Shown here piece after piece: positions 51,815 to 63,029 of a DNA stretch of 64,000 bases. The position numbers and the translations under genes are program-made. The DNA lies in the NCBI RefSeq assembly GCF_037055355.1, contig NZ_CP146350.1, positions 6,657,001-6,721,000 on the forward strand, given 5' to 3'. This DNA comes from Streptomyces sp. DG1A-41 (GTDB taxonomy: Bacteria > Actinomycetota > Actinomycetes > Streptomycetales > Streptomycetaceae). Positions within the stretch are counted from its first letter, which is position 1, and each line of letters starts with the position of its first letter. Below the pieces are notes generated by a model. That model saw nothing but the letters and a program-made list of their open reading frames with translations, did not search any database and was not told the origin of the DNA.

Positions 51815-54800
51815 TTACTGCGACGGCGGCGGAGGCGGGGGCGGCGGGGTCTGCCCGTCGGGCTGCGCCGGGTACCCCGGCTGGCCGGGCTGCGGGTAGC
51901 CGTAACCGGGCTGACCTGGTTGACCGGGCGGACCGGCCTGCGGGTAGCCGTAGCCCGGCTGCGGGGGCGCTGCCGGGGGCTGTCCGGGCTGGGGATACGG
52001 CTGTCCGGGCTGCGGGGCCGGCTGTCCCGGCTGACCGGGCTGCGGAAAGGGCGGCTGACCTGCGGCCTGCGGGTACGGCTGTCCGGGCTGGGCGTACGGC
52101 TGACCGGGCTGCGGCTGCTGGGTGTACGGGCCCGGCTGGCCCGGGACCTGCTGGCCGGGAACCGGCTGCCCGGGGCCTGGCTGCTGTCCGGGATACGGGG
52201 GCTGGGGCTGGCCCGGGACGGGCTGGCCGGGCAGCGGCGGGGCGGCCACCGGCGGCGGGTTGCCGTCGGAGGTCCACAGGCCGTGCGCCTGCTGGTGGCG
52301 GGTGAAGTCCTCGGCGACCATCGCCGCGAGGTTGAAGTACGCCTCCCGCACCTTCGGCCGCATCATGTCAAGGTCGACCTCGGCACCTGCGGCGAGATGT
52401 TCGTCGAAGGGCACGACGATGACGCCACGGCAGCGCGTCTCGAAGTGCGACACGATGTCCTCGACCTTGATCATCTTGCCGGTCTCGCGCACACCCGAGA
52501 TGACGGTGATGGACCGGGCGACGAGATCGGCGTACCCGTGCGCCGACAGCCAGTCCAGCGTCGTGCTCGCGCTGCTCGCACCGTCCACCGACGGTGTCGA
52601 GATGATGATGAGCTGGTCGGCGAGGTCCAGCACACCGCGCATGGCGCTGTAGAGCAGTCCGGTACCGGAGTCCGTGAGGATGACCGGGTACTGCTTGCCC
52701 AGCACGTCGATCGCGCGCCGGTAGTCCTCGTCGTTGAAGGTCGTCGACACGGCCGGGTCGACGTCGTTGGCGATGATCTCCAGCCCGGACGGCGCCTGGG
52801 ACGTGAACCGCCGGATGTCCATGTACGAGTTGAGGTACGGGATCGCCTGGACGAGGTCACGGATGGTCGCCCCGGTCTCGCGCCGCACGCGACGCCCGAG
52901 GGTGCCGGCATCCGGGTTGGCGTCGATCGCGAGGATCTTGTCCTGCCGCTCGGTGGCGAGCGTGGAGCCGAGCGCGGTGGTCGTGGTCGTCTTGCCGACA
53001 CCGCCCTTGAGGCTGATCACGGCGATCCGGTAGCAGGAGAGCACCGGCGTGCGGATCAGCTCCAGCTTCCGCTGCCGCTCGGCCTCCTCCTTCTTCCCAC
53101 CGATCTTGAACCGTCCGCCGCCGGCCGCCGGACGGCTGCTCTTGGCCTTCTGCTTCTTGCTGTTCAGCAGCCGGTCGGACGACAACTCAACGGCAGCGGT
53201 GTAACCGAGCGGCGCGACCCCCGGGTTGGTCGGCTGCCGCTGGTCGTGCTGCATGGGCTGCGGCCAGGCGGCCCCGGTCCGCGGGTCCACGGGCTGCGGA
53301 GGCTGCCCTTGCCCTTCGGGCTGCGACTGGGCCTGGGCCTGCGGGGGCACGCCGGGGTGGGGGAAGCCGTAGCCGCTCGGGGGGTTGGGCGCGGGGGTGG
53401 GTGGGGTGTTGGGCTGCTGTGCCTGGGCGGGCGTGCCGGGGTGGGGGAAGCCGTAGCCGCCTTGCGCGCTGGGCGCGGGGGCCGACGGGCTGTCGGGCCC
53501 GGGCTGCGGGAATCCGTAACCGCCCTGCGCGTTCGGGGCGGGGGCGGGCGGGGTGTTGGGCTGCTGGGCCGGGGGTTGATGTGCGGCCGGGGCGCCGGGG
53601 TGCGGGAAGCCGTAGCCGCCCTGGGCGTTGGGCGCGGTCGGCGCCGGAGCTCCCGGCTGCGGGAAGCCGTGGGCGCCGGGCTGCGGTGCGGGCTGGCCGG
53701 GCGGCTGGTTCGGCGGCGTCGGTGCGGTCGGCGGGTTCCAGGCGGCGGGCGCGGGCTGCGGCGCCTGCGGCTGGAACGGCGGCTGCTGAGCCGGCACCGA
53801 CGGCTGCGGCTGCGCGGGCGCGTTCGGGTCCGTGGGCTGGGCCTGCGGCTGAGGCTGGTGCTGCGGCTGCGCGGGCCACTGGCCGGCCGGGGCCGGAGCG
53901 GCCGGCTCATACGACGGCGGCAGCGGCGGCATGGCCTGAGGAGCCGGGGGAGTCCAGGCGGGCTGGGCGCCGGACACACCCGGCGCGGCGGCGTCGTGCG
54001 GAACGCTGTCCTCCGAAGCGGCGTCGGCGGGCGGGGCGTCGTCGGGCTGTGCGTCGGCCGGCTCGGGAGCAGCCGGGACCTCGTCCGCAGGCACGGCATC
54101 AGCCGGGTCCTCATCGGCAGGCACCGCGTCCACAGGAGTCGCATCCGCCGGGACCGCCTCCGCGGACACCGCGTCCACATCCGCAGGCACGGAGTTCTCG
54201 GGCTCGGCATCCTGCGGCCCGGCCTCGTCCGTCTCCGCCTCCGGAGCCGCGTCCTCGGGAGCCTCTTCCTCCGGTGCGGTCACCGCACCTTCCCCGTCCC
54301 CGCTGTAGGCATCGTCGGAAGCAGGCCCGTCCGCACCGGACACGTCAGCCGCATCCACCGCCACCACCGAGTCGGAGGAGACGTCTTCGCCGGCGTCACC
54401 GTCGGCGTCGATGGGAGCGCCCTCGACGTCACCGCCGGACTCCTCGCCCGGGCCGGAAGCGGCCGCGCTGTCCTCGTCGGCCGACTCCAGCCGTGCCTCG
54501 GCCTCGGCGGCACGCTCCGCGAGCTCCCGCTTCAAGGCGACGGCGGAGAACCGCATCGTGGCACCGCTCTCCAGATCACCGTGCCCCGGCTCCGCGTCAT
54601 CGGAAGCCGGAGCAGGCGAAGCCTCGGGAGTGGCCGGAGCCTGCGACGGAGGGGCCGGCGCCCACTGCGCCTGATACCCACTGACGGGGATGTTCGGCAC
54701 GGCCGTAGGAGAGGCCGGATCCGCCGCAGGCGTCTCGGCCCGCCCTTGCGGCGGCGAGCCTGGTGACTGCGCCCCCTGCGGCTCGAACCCCACCGGAAGC

Positions 54801-55339
54801 CGGGGCACGGCAGCCGGCCCTCCGGAAGCAGGTGCGGGCGGCGTGAAGGGCGCCCCCGGCCCGGGCGCGGGAGGTGCGGGAGGCGTAGGAGGCGTGAACG
54901 GAGCGCCCGGAGCAGGAGGCGGCGCGGGCGGCGTGAAAGGCGCCCCCGGGGCCGGAGAAGGAGCCGGTGCCGGAGCCGGGCCGGAAGCCTCCCCCTGCCC
55001 CTGCCTCGGAATGGACGATGCCGCACCGGAAGGATTGGCATGCGGCGGCGGAGTGAGCCCGGGCAGCGGCGGAACCGGCCCGCTCGGCGCCCCGGACTCC
55101 TGCGCTTGGGAACCCCCCTGCGGGCGGGGTCCCCCGGGCGCCCCGGAAACACTCGAGTCCTCGGACGCACCCGCTCCCTGCCCCGAGCTCGAACTACCCG
55201 AGGCGTTCTGCGTGTACCAGGCCGGCGGCGCGTAGTCGATGGTGAACTCGCCCGTCATCTCTGCCGCGGACTCCGCGTCGGGCTGGTCATCGCCGGGTGT
55301 CGCCCAGCCCCCGCGGTTCCCGTCCCGATCGCTGCTCAC
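51815..55339 (-). CDS. Proline-rich MinD/ParA-like ATPase, EspI-like
   Basis: A 1174-residue protein in three parts. Residues 1 to about 760 are low-complexity Pro, Ala, Glu, Gln and Gly, with repeats of the form GGYGFPHPG. The ATPase follows, with the deviant Walker A KGGVGKTT at about residue 780 and [14 protein letters not shown] after it. A C-terminal tail of about 130 residues is again Pro/Gly/Gln-rich (QPGQPY repeats). GTG 55339 has AGGAGG seven bases upstream. This plan matches EspI-type proteins of type VII secretion loci; the orthologue in S. coelicolor lies at the edge of its ESX cluster. No secretion gene is seen here. Confidence 0.8.
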   Translation of the reverse strand: MSSDRDGNRGGWATPGDDQPDAESAAEMTGEFTIDYAPPAWYTQNASGSSSSGQGAGASEDSSVSGAPGGPRPQGGSQAQESGAPSGPVPPLPGLTPPPHANPSGAASSIPRQGQGEASGPAPAPAPSPAPGAPFTPPAPPPAPGAPFTPPTPPAPPAPGPGAPFTPPAPASGGPAAVPRLPVGFEPQGAQSPGSPPQGRAETPAADPASPTAVPNIPVSGYQAQWAPAPPSQAPATPEASPAPASDDAEPGHGDLESGATMRFSAVALKRELAERAAEAEARLESADEDSAAASGPGEESGGDVEGAPIDADGDAGEDVSSDSVVAVDAADVSGADGPASDDAYSGDGEGAVTAPEEEAPEDAAPEAETDEAGPQDAEPENSVPADVDAVSAEAVPADATPVDAVPADEDPADAVPADEVPAAPEPADAQPDDAPPADAASEDSVPHDAAAPGVSGAQPAWTPPAPQAMPPLPPSYEPAAPAPAGQWPAQPQHQPQPQAQPTDPNAPAQPQPSVPAQQPPFQPQAPQPAPAAWNPPTAPTPPNQPPGQPAPQPGAHGFPQPGAPAPTAPNAQGGYGFPHPGAPAAHQPPAQQPNTPPAPAPNAQGGYGFPQPGPDSPSAPAPSAQGGYGFPHPGTPAQAQQPNTPPTPAPNPPSGYGFPHPGVPPQAQAQSQPEGQGQPPQPVDPRTGAAWPQPMQHDQRQPTNPGVAPLGYTAAVELSSDRLLNSKKQKAKSSRPAAGGGRFKIGGKKEEAERQRKLELIRTPVLSCYRIAVISLKGGVGKTTTTTALGSTLATERQDKILAIDANPDAGTLGRRVRRETGATIRDLVQAIPYLNSYMDIRRFTSQAPSGLEIIANDVDPAVSTTFNDEDYRRAIDVLGKQYPVILTDSGTGLLYSAMRGVLDLADQLIIISTPSVDGASSASTTLDWLSAHGYADLVARSITVISGVRETGKMIKVEDIVSHFETRCRGVIVVPFDEHLAAGAEVDLDMMRPKVREAYFNLAAMVAEDFTRHQQAHGLWTSDGNPPPVAAPPLPGQPVPGQPQPPYPGQQPGPGQPVPGQQVPGQPGPYTQQPQPGQPYAQPGQPYPQAAGQPPFPQPGQPGQPAPQPGQPYPQPGQPPAAPPQPGYGYPQAGPPGQPGQPGYGYPQPGQPGYPAQPDGQTPPPPPPPPSQ

Positions 55340-55790
55340 AGTGTTCCTCCTGGTGTGGTCGAGCACCCTCATGCCGTGCTGGGGCGACCCTTGCTTGTCG
55401 TCCGACGTCGTACGAGGTCGTTCTGAGGCGTAAACAGGGGTCGTCCGAGGTCGTCCGGATCCAGGCTCCCCCGCTCTCCCCCTGGGACGCCCACGCCTAC
55501 TCACGGGTTCTGACGTCGCGCCCTGTCCCAGCCTAATCACCACAAGCCCCACCTCGGCAGGCCCGTCCACCCCCGAGCCCCTGTCCGTCGCGTCACTTTG
55601 GTGAACAAACAGGGTGACTAACGTGAAGAACCACGAACCACCTTGCCCCGAAGGTGCCTTGAAACGGACCGGCCGCCGCACACGAACAAGCGCGACCACA
55701 CACGAAGAAGCACGGCGAGGGGCGGCCGATCACCGGCCCACCCCTCGCCGCGCTCCGCGGAAGCTACGTACGACTGCGGAGAATCTGCGA
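55340..55790. other. Gap between EspI-like gene and DUF397 gene
   Basis: About 450 bases. The left part is the leader of the EspI-like gene (promoter not identified); the remainder shows no convincing gene, tRNA or hairpin. A short repeat GGTCGT/CGTCCGAGGTCGTCCG near 55420-55460 is visible. Confidence 0.4.
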
Positions 55791-56093
55791 CTACTGCCCG
55801 GCCTCCGCCTGCAACTCCCCGTTGTGCGCCCCCGGCTCCAGATCGAACTCCCCGTCCCGCGCTCCCAGCACGAACGCCCGCCACTCCGCCTCGGTGTAGC
55901 GCAGCACCGTGTCCGGGTCGAGCGAGGACCGCATCGCCACCGCGCCCTCGGGCAGGTACGCGATCTCGACCCGCTCCTCGTGCTCCTCGGTGCCCGGCGC
56001 GCAGTGCCACTCGACACCGGAGATGTCGAGGGCGTAGAGCTCGTCGCGCTCCCGCTCCTTGCGTGCCTTGATCTCCTCAGCCGTCTCCGCCAT
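55791..56093 (-). CDS. DUF397 / BldB-like small protein
   Basis: A 100-residue acidic protein. The second half reads VAMRSSLDPDTVLRYTEAEWRAFVLG and ends with DGEFDLE, the typical DUF397 pattern. DUF397 proteins include BldB, a developmental regulator of S. coelicolor, and the partners of WhiJ-type regulators. The N-terminal charged helix (EEIKARKERERDELYALDI) is typical of the BldB-like branch. ATG 56093 has AAGGGG upstream. No Xre-type partner gene is beside it. It may be bldB or a paralogue; I cannot decide from sequence alone. Confidence 0.72.
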   Translation of the reverse strand: MAETAEEIKARKERERDELYALDISGVEWHCAPGTEEHEERVEIAYLPEGAVAMRSSLDPDTVLRYTEAEWRAFVLGARDGEFDLEPGAHNGELQAEAGQ

Positions 56094-56431
56094 GCCGTAG
56101 CGACCCCTTCCCGACGTACCGGTTCCGAACGTCCGGATCCCGACGTGCCAACGACGACGTGCGAAGGGCGACGTACCCACGACGCCGTACCGACGATCCG
56201 AACCCGCTCACCCTAGTGGCCCCGCCCGCCCCCTCCGGCCGGTTCGGGGACCAGCGCAAAGACGGCCCCGACCGCCTGGTACCCTGGTCGACGGCCGTTT
56301 GTGTACGCACCCCCGGAGCCCACGCCCTGGGGGCCGCGCCCAGCGGATCCCCGCCTTCCGAGTCACGGAAGCTCCCCCGAGAAGCAGACCGGGGGCACTC
56401 GGTGGCCATTCACAGACTATGAGGAGTACGC
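56094..56431. other. Divergent control region of DUF397 and rpsO
   Basis: 338 bases of non-coding DNA with leaders on both sides. A TACCCT at 56280-56285 could be a -10 for rpsO, but no matching -35 is convincing. No gene seen. Confidence 0.35.
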
Positions 56432-56719
56432 GTGTCGCTCGACGCCGCTACGAAGAAGCAGATCATGTCCGAGTTCGGTACCAAGGAGGGCGACACCGGC
56501 TCCCCCGAGGTCCAGGTCGCTCTGCTGTCGCGTCGGATCTCCGACCTGACCGAGCACCTCAAGACCCACAAGCACGACCACCACTCCCGCCGTGGTCTGC
56601 TGATCCTGGTCGGTCAGCGCCGCCGGCTGCTCCAGTACCTCGCCAAGAAGGACATCCAGCGCTTCCGTGCGCTGGTCGACCGCCTCGGCATCCGCCGCGG
56701 TGCGGCGGGCGCCAAGTAA
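56432..56719 (+). CDS. rpsO: 30S ribosomal protein S15
   Basis: A 95-residue S15, which binds 16S rRNA in early 30S assembly. The signature [16 protein letters not shown] and the C-terminal [13 protein letters not shown] are intact. GTG 56432 gives the normal N-terminus. It precedes pnp, the usual arrangement in bacteria, with a hairpin between. Confidence 0.97.
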   Translation: MSLDAATKKQIMSEFGTKEGDTGSPEVQVALLSRRISDLTEHLKTHKHDHHSRRGLLILVGQRRRLLQYLAKKDIQRFRALVDRLGIRRGAAGAK

Positions 56720-56728
56720 GACGCTGTG

Positions 56729-56768
56729 AAGGGAGCGGTTCCCTGCTGGAAAGGGGACCGCTCCCTTT
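56729..56768 (+). terminator. rpsO-pnp intergenic hairpin
   Basis: A 15-bp stem (AAGGGAGCGGTTCCC and complement, one G-T pair) with a 9-base loop ten bases after rpsO. In Streptomyces a hairpin at this place is a known RNase III processing site for the rpsO-pnp transcript and partial terminator; the sequence fits either role. Confidence 0.7.
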
Positions 56769-57020
56769 GCTGTACGTGCGGAGTGTCACTGCCGCTTTGT
56801 AGTGTGGTAGCACAACGCCATACGGACGACACAGCACGACAAGAAGAGGGGAAGCGCGCCTAGCCGCCGCCGGTCCTCGGTAGTGGCCCCCGGGGGAAGC
56901 GAGCCCCGGGTGCTTCGATCGAAGACCGGCCCGCACAGCACGGAGCGCTTCTCCGCCACCGTCCCCCTGCCACACGGGCAGCGTGGGACGAAAGACGACA
57001 AAGTAACGGAGAAAACGCTA

Positions 57021-59233
57021 GTGGAGAACGAGACCCACTACGCCGAGGCCGTCATCGACAACGGTCCCTTCGGCACCCGCACCATCCGCTTCGAGACGGG
57101 CCGCCTGGCCAAGCAGGCCGCCGGCTCCGCCGTGGCGTACCTGGACGACGACACCATGGTGCTGTCGGCCACCACCGCGTCCAAGAACCCCAAGGACCAG
57201 CTCGACTTCTTCCCCCTCACGGTGGACGTCGAGGAGCGGATGTACGCCGCCGGCAAGATCCCCGGCAGCTTCTTCCGTCGTGAGGGCCGGCCCTCCGAGG
57301 ACGCGATCCTCACCTGCCGCCTGATCGACCGCCCCCTGCGCCCGTCCTTCAAGAAGGGCCTGCGCAACGAAATCCAGGTCGTCGCCACGATCATGGCGCT
57401 CAACCCCGACCACCTGTACGACGTTGTGGCGATCAACGCCGCCTCCGCGTCCACGCAGCTGGCCGGTCTGCCCTTCTCCGGCCCGATCGGCGGCGTCCGC
57501 GTCGCGCTGATCCGCGGTCAGTGGGTGGCCTTCCCGACGCACACCGAGCTCGAGGACGCCGTCTTCGACATGGTCGTCGCGGGCCGCGTCCTGGAGGACG
57601 GCGACGTCGCGATCATGATGGTCGAGGCCGAGGCCACCGAGAAGACCATCAAGCTGGTCGAGGGCGGCGCCGAGGCGCCCACCGAGGAAGTCGTCGCGGC
57701 CGGTCTGGACGCCGCGAAGCCCTTCATCAAGGTCCTGTGCAAGGCCCAGTCGGACCTCGCCTCCAAGGCCGCCAAGCCGACCGGGGAGTTCCCGATCTTC
57801 CTGGACTACCAGGACGACGTCCTCGAGGCGCTCACCGCCGCCGTCAAGCCGGAGCTCGCTCAGGCGCTCACCATCGCCGGCAAGCAGGAGCGCGAGTCCG
57901 AGCTGGACCGTGTCAAGCAGCTCGCCGCCGAGAAGCTTCTGCCGGAGTTCGAGGGCCGCGAGAAGGAGATCTCCGCCGCGTACCGCTCGCTGACCAAGCA
58001 GCTGGTCCGCGAGCGCGTGATCAAGGAGAAGAAGCGCATCGACGGCCGCGGTGTCACCGACATCCGCACCCTGGCCGCCGAGGTCGAGGCGATCCCGCGG
58101 GTCCACGGTTCCGCGGTGTTCGAGCGCGGCGAGACCCAGATCCTGGGTGTCACGACGCTGAACATGCTCCGCATGGAGCAGCAGCTGGACACGCTGTCGC
58201 CGGTGACCCGCAAGCGCTACATGCACAACTACAACTTCCCGCCGTACTCCACCGGTGAGACCGGCCGCGTCGGCTCCCCGAAGCGCCGCGAGATCGGTCA
58301 CGGCGCCCTCGCCGAGCGCGCCCTGATCCCGGTCCTGCCGGCCCGCGAGGAGTTCCCCTACGCGATCCGCCAGGTCTCCGAGGCGCTCAGCTCGAACGGC
58401 TCGACCTCCATGGGCTCGGTCTGCGCCTCCACCATGTCGCTGCTGAACGCCGGTGTGCCGCTGAAGGCCCCCGTCGCCGGTATCGCCATGGGCCTGATCT
58501 CCCAGGAGATCGAGGGCGAGACGCACTACGTCACCCTCACCGACATCCTCGGTGCGGAGGACGCCTTCGGTGACATGGACTTCAAGGTCGCCGGCACCAA
58601 GGACTTCGTGACCGCCCTCCAGCTCGACACCAAGCTGGACGGCATCCCGGCCTCCGTCCTGGCCGCCGCCCTGAAGCAGGCCCGTGACGCCCGCCTCCAC
58701 ATCCTCGACGTGATGATGGAAGCGATCGACACGCCGGACGAGATGTCCCCGAACGCGCCGCGGATCATCACCGTGAAGATCCCGGTCGACAAGATCGGTG
58801 AGGTCATCGGCCCCAAGGGCAAGATGATCAACCAGATCCAGGAGGACACGGGCGCCGAGATCACGATCGAGGACGACGGCACGATCTACATCGGTGCCGC
58901 CGACGGCCCCTCCGCCGAGGCCGCCCGCGCCACGATCAACGGCATCGCCAACCCGACGATGCCGGAGGTCGGCGAGCGCTACCTCGGTACGGTCGTCAAG
59001 ACGACCACCTTCGGTGCGTTCGTCTCCCTGCTGCCCGGCAAGGACGGTCTGCTGCACATCTCGCAGATCCGCAAGCTCGCCGGCGGCAAGCGCGTGGAGA
59101 ACGTCGAGGACGTTCTCGGCGTGGGCGCCAAGGTCCAGGTCGAGATCGCCGAGATCGACTCCCGCGGCAAGCTCTCTCTGATCCCGGTCATCGAGGGCGA
59201 AGAGAACGATGAGACGAAGGACGACACCGACAA

Positions 59234-59237
<4 letters not shown>
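57021..59237 (+). CDS. pnp: Polynucleotide phosphorylase
   Basis: A 738-residue PNPase: two RNase PH cores (first near residues 15-150 with [22 protein letters not shown], second from about 330 with [23 protein letters not shown]), then KH ([15 protein letters not shown]) and S1 ([18 protein letters not shown]) domains. It degrades RNA 3'-5' with phosphate and, in streptomycetes, adds 3' tails. GTG 57021 is chosen for GGAG nine bases upstream; the open frame extends 46 codons further but without family similarity. Confidence 0.97.
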
Positions 59238-61394
<2,157 letters not shown>

Positions 61395-61407
61395 GCTGCT
61401 GACAGTC

Positions 61408-61863
61408 ATGCGCGCGAAGCTCACCTACGTCCTCACGGCCGCGGTCCTGGTCGTCTACTTCGTCCTGGTCGGCAGCCGCGGCGTCCTGCTCATCGAGACC
61501 GGCACCCCCCTCACCGTCACCTTCGGTGTCGCGGTGCTGATCCTGCCGGCCATCGGCCTGTGGTTCCTGTGGAAGAACACCCAGTTCGTCCGCAGGGCCA
61601 ACGCCCTCGCCGCCGAACTCGACGCCGAGGGCGGCCTGCCCGTCGACGAACTGAGGCGCACCCCCAGCGGGCGGATCGACCGGGACTCGGCCGACGAGGT
61701 CTTCGCCAGACGCAAGGCCGAGACGGAGGCCGCCCCCGACGACTGGCGCGCCTGGTTCCGCCTCGCCGTCGCCTACCACGACGCCCGCGACACCCCGCGC
61801 GCCCGCAAGGCGATGCAACGCGCGATCGCCCTGCACGACGGCAAGCAGCCCGAGACGGCCTGA
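61408..61863 (+). CDS. Two-helix membrane protein with TPR-like tail
   Basis: A 151-residue protein. Two membrane segments (about residues 8-25 and 37-54) are followed by a soluble helical tail ending DDWRAWFRLAVAYHDARDTPRARKAM, a TPR-like pair. It lies 13 bases after dapB and is probably co-transcribed. No known function. Confidence 0.8.
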   Translation: MRAKLTYVLTAAVLVVYFVLVGSRGVLLIETGTPLTVTFGVAVLILPAIGLWFLWKNTQFVRRANALAAELDAEGGLPVDELRRTPSGRIDRDSADEVFARRKAETEAAPDDWRAWFRLAVAYHDARDTPRARKAMQRAIALHDGKQPETA

Positions 61864-61874
61864 ACCGCACCCCG

Positions 61875-61924
61875 CTCATGCCGGAGGGGCCGGACCGTTC
61901 GCGGTCCGGCCCCTCCGGCATGAG
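61875..61924. terminator. Bidirectional terminator with 23-bp perfect stem
   Basis: Arms 61875-61897 and 61902-61924 are exactly complementary over 23 bases around the tetraloop TTCG. It separates the dapB unit from the convergent membrane-protein gene. Confidence 0.9.
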
Positions 61925-61946
61925 AATCCGGGATCACCGAGGGACG

Positions 61947-62501
61947 TCAGTGCGGGCGGTACTCGTCCGCCCAGGCCTCGACCGAGTCGGCCGCCCGGTC
62001 GAAGGCCTCCACCCGGCCCAGGAAGTCCGCGTTGTGCGTGGTCAGCAGCGCCGACCCACCGTCCGGCGACTGCCCCTGCCGGACCAGCAGCAGCGCCTGC
62101 CCCTGCACCGGCCGGGGCAGCCCCAGCCAGCGCACCGGCTGCTGCACCGTGCGCACGGCGGCGACCTGGTCCCAGGACGCCGTACGGGTGGTAAGGAAAC
62201 TCACGTGCCGCAGCCCGCGCGCGCTCACCCACACGCCCACGCGGAGCAGCCGAAGCGCCCCGGCGATGACGAGCAGCGCGAGCCCGAAGACCACACCGGC
62301 CGAGGCCAGTTGGGCCGTCGCCGCGATGATGACCGCCGCGAACAGCACGAACGAGGCGAGCAGCAGCGCCAGGGCCGCCGCCCCCACCCGCCACGGCCCG
62401 GGCCGGTACGGCCGCCGCCAGCGGTCACGGTCGTCGTACGGCAGCGGGACATCGTCCGCCGCCTCGAAAACGCGGTCGGCCGTCAGGAAGGGCAGGGGCA
62501 C
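61947..62501 (-). CDS. Membrane protein with PH-like domain
   Basis: A 184-residue protein with two membrane segments (about residues 38-62 and 67-85) and a C-terminal beta-rich domain (SARGLRHVSFLTTRTASWDQVAAV) resembling bacterial PH domains. GTG 62501 is the start. No assigned function; it is followed on the same strand by no other coupled gene. Confidence 0.75.
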   Translation of the reverse strand: MPLPFLTADRVFEAADDVPLPYDDRDRWRRPYRPGPWRVGAAALALLLASFVLFAAVIIAATAQLASAGVVFGLALLVIAGALRLLRVGVWVSARGLRHVSFLTTRTASWDQVAAVRTVQQPVRWLGLPRPVQGQALLLVRQGQSPDGGSALLTTHNADFLGRVEAFDRAADSVEAWADEYRPH

Positions 62502-62612
62502 GGCTGGTCCTCACTCGATCCATGCTGGGCTGTGCCCGGTGAGGTTACCGATCTGTGTCCCCGGTCACCACTGGCGGGGGGCCGGATGGAGTCACCGCCG
62601 GTCCGGGGCGGT

Positions 62613-62852
62613 TCAGCGACTCTCGGACGCCTGGGACTGCTGAGGCTGCTGGGCCGAATGGTCGGGCGACAGCGCGGGCGTCCCGATGACCAGGGACCCC
62701 ACGAGCCCCGCCACGATGGTGAGCCCCATGAGCCATCGCCCGGCCATCTGGCCGGCGGACAGCCGCTCACGCGGTGGGGGAGTGACATTGCTGCGGAACC
62801 TGTCGGCCTCGGCGACGAAGGCAAACGGTACGGGTTCACGCCGACCGAACAT
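62613..62852 (-). CDS. Small membrane protein
   Basis: A 79-residue protein with one hydrophobic segment (LMGLTIVAGLVGSLVIG) and a Ser/Gln-rich tail. ATG 62852 has GAAGGGAG about 11 bases upstream; a TTG-started extension to 62873 is possible. Unknown function; it is divergent from thyX. Confidence 0.65.
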   Translation of the reverse strand: MFGRREPVPFAFVAEADRFRSNVTPPPRERLSAGQMAGRWLMGLTIVAGLVGSLVIGTPALSPDHSAQQPQQSQASESR

Positions 62853-63029
62853 CAGGGGTGCGTCTCCCTTCAAGGGTGGAACGGATCACTTTCATCTGTA
62901 GAGACGAACGAACTCCCTCAGAGGTGCCCTGTTTCGCCGACTTCATTGCGGCACGCCACCGATCGCGCGGTTTTCGTCGGGCCGTAGAGTGGCGTCGCCA
63001 CAAGACGAGATGGGAAGGCCCTGCCAACC

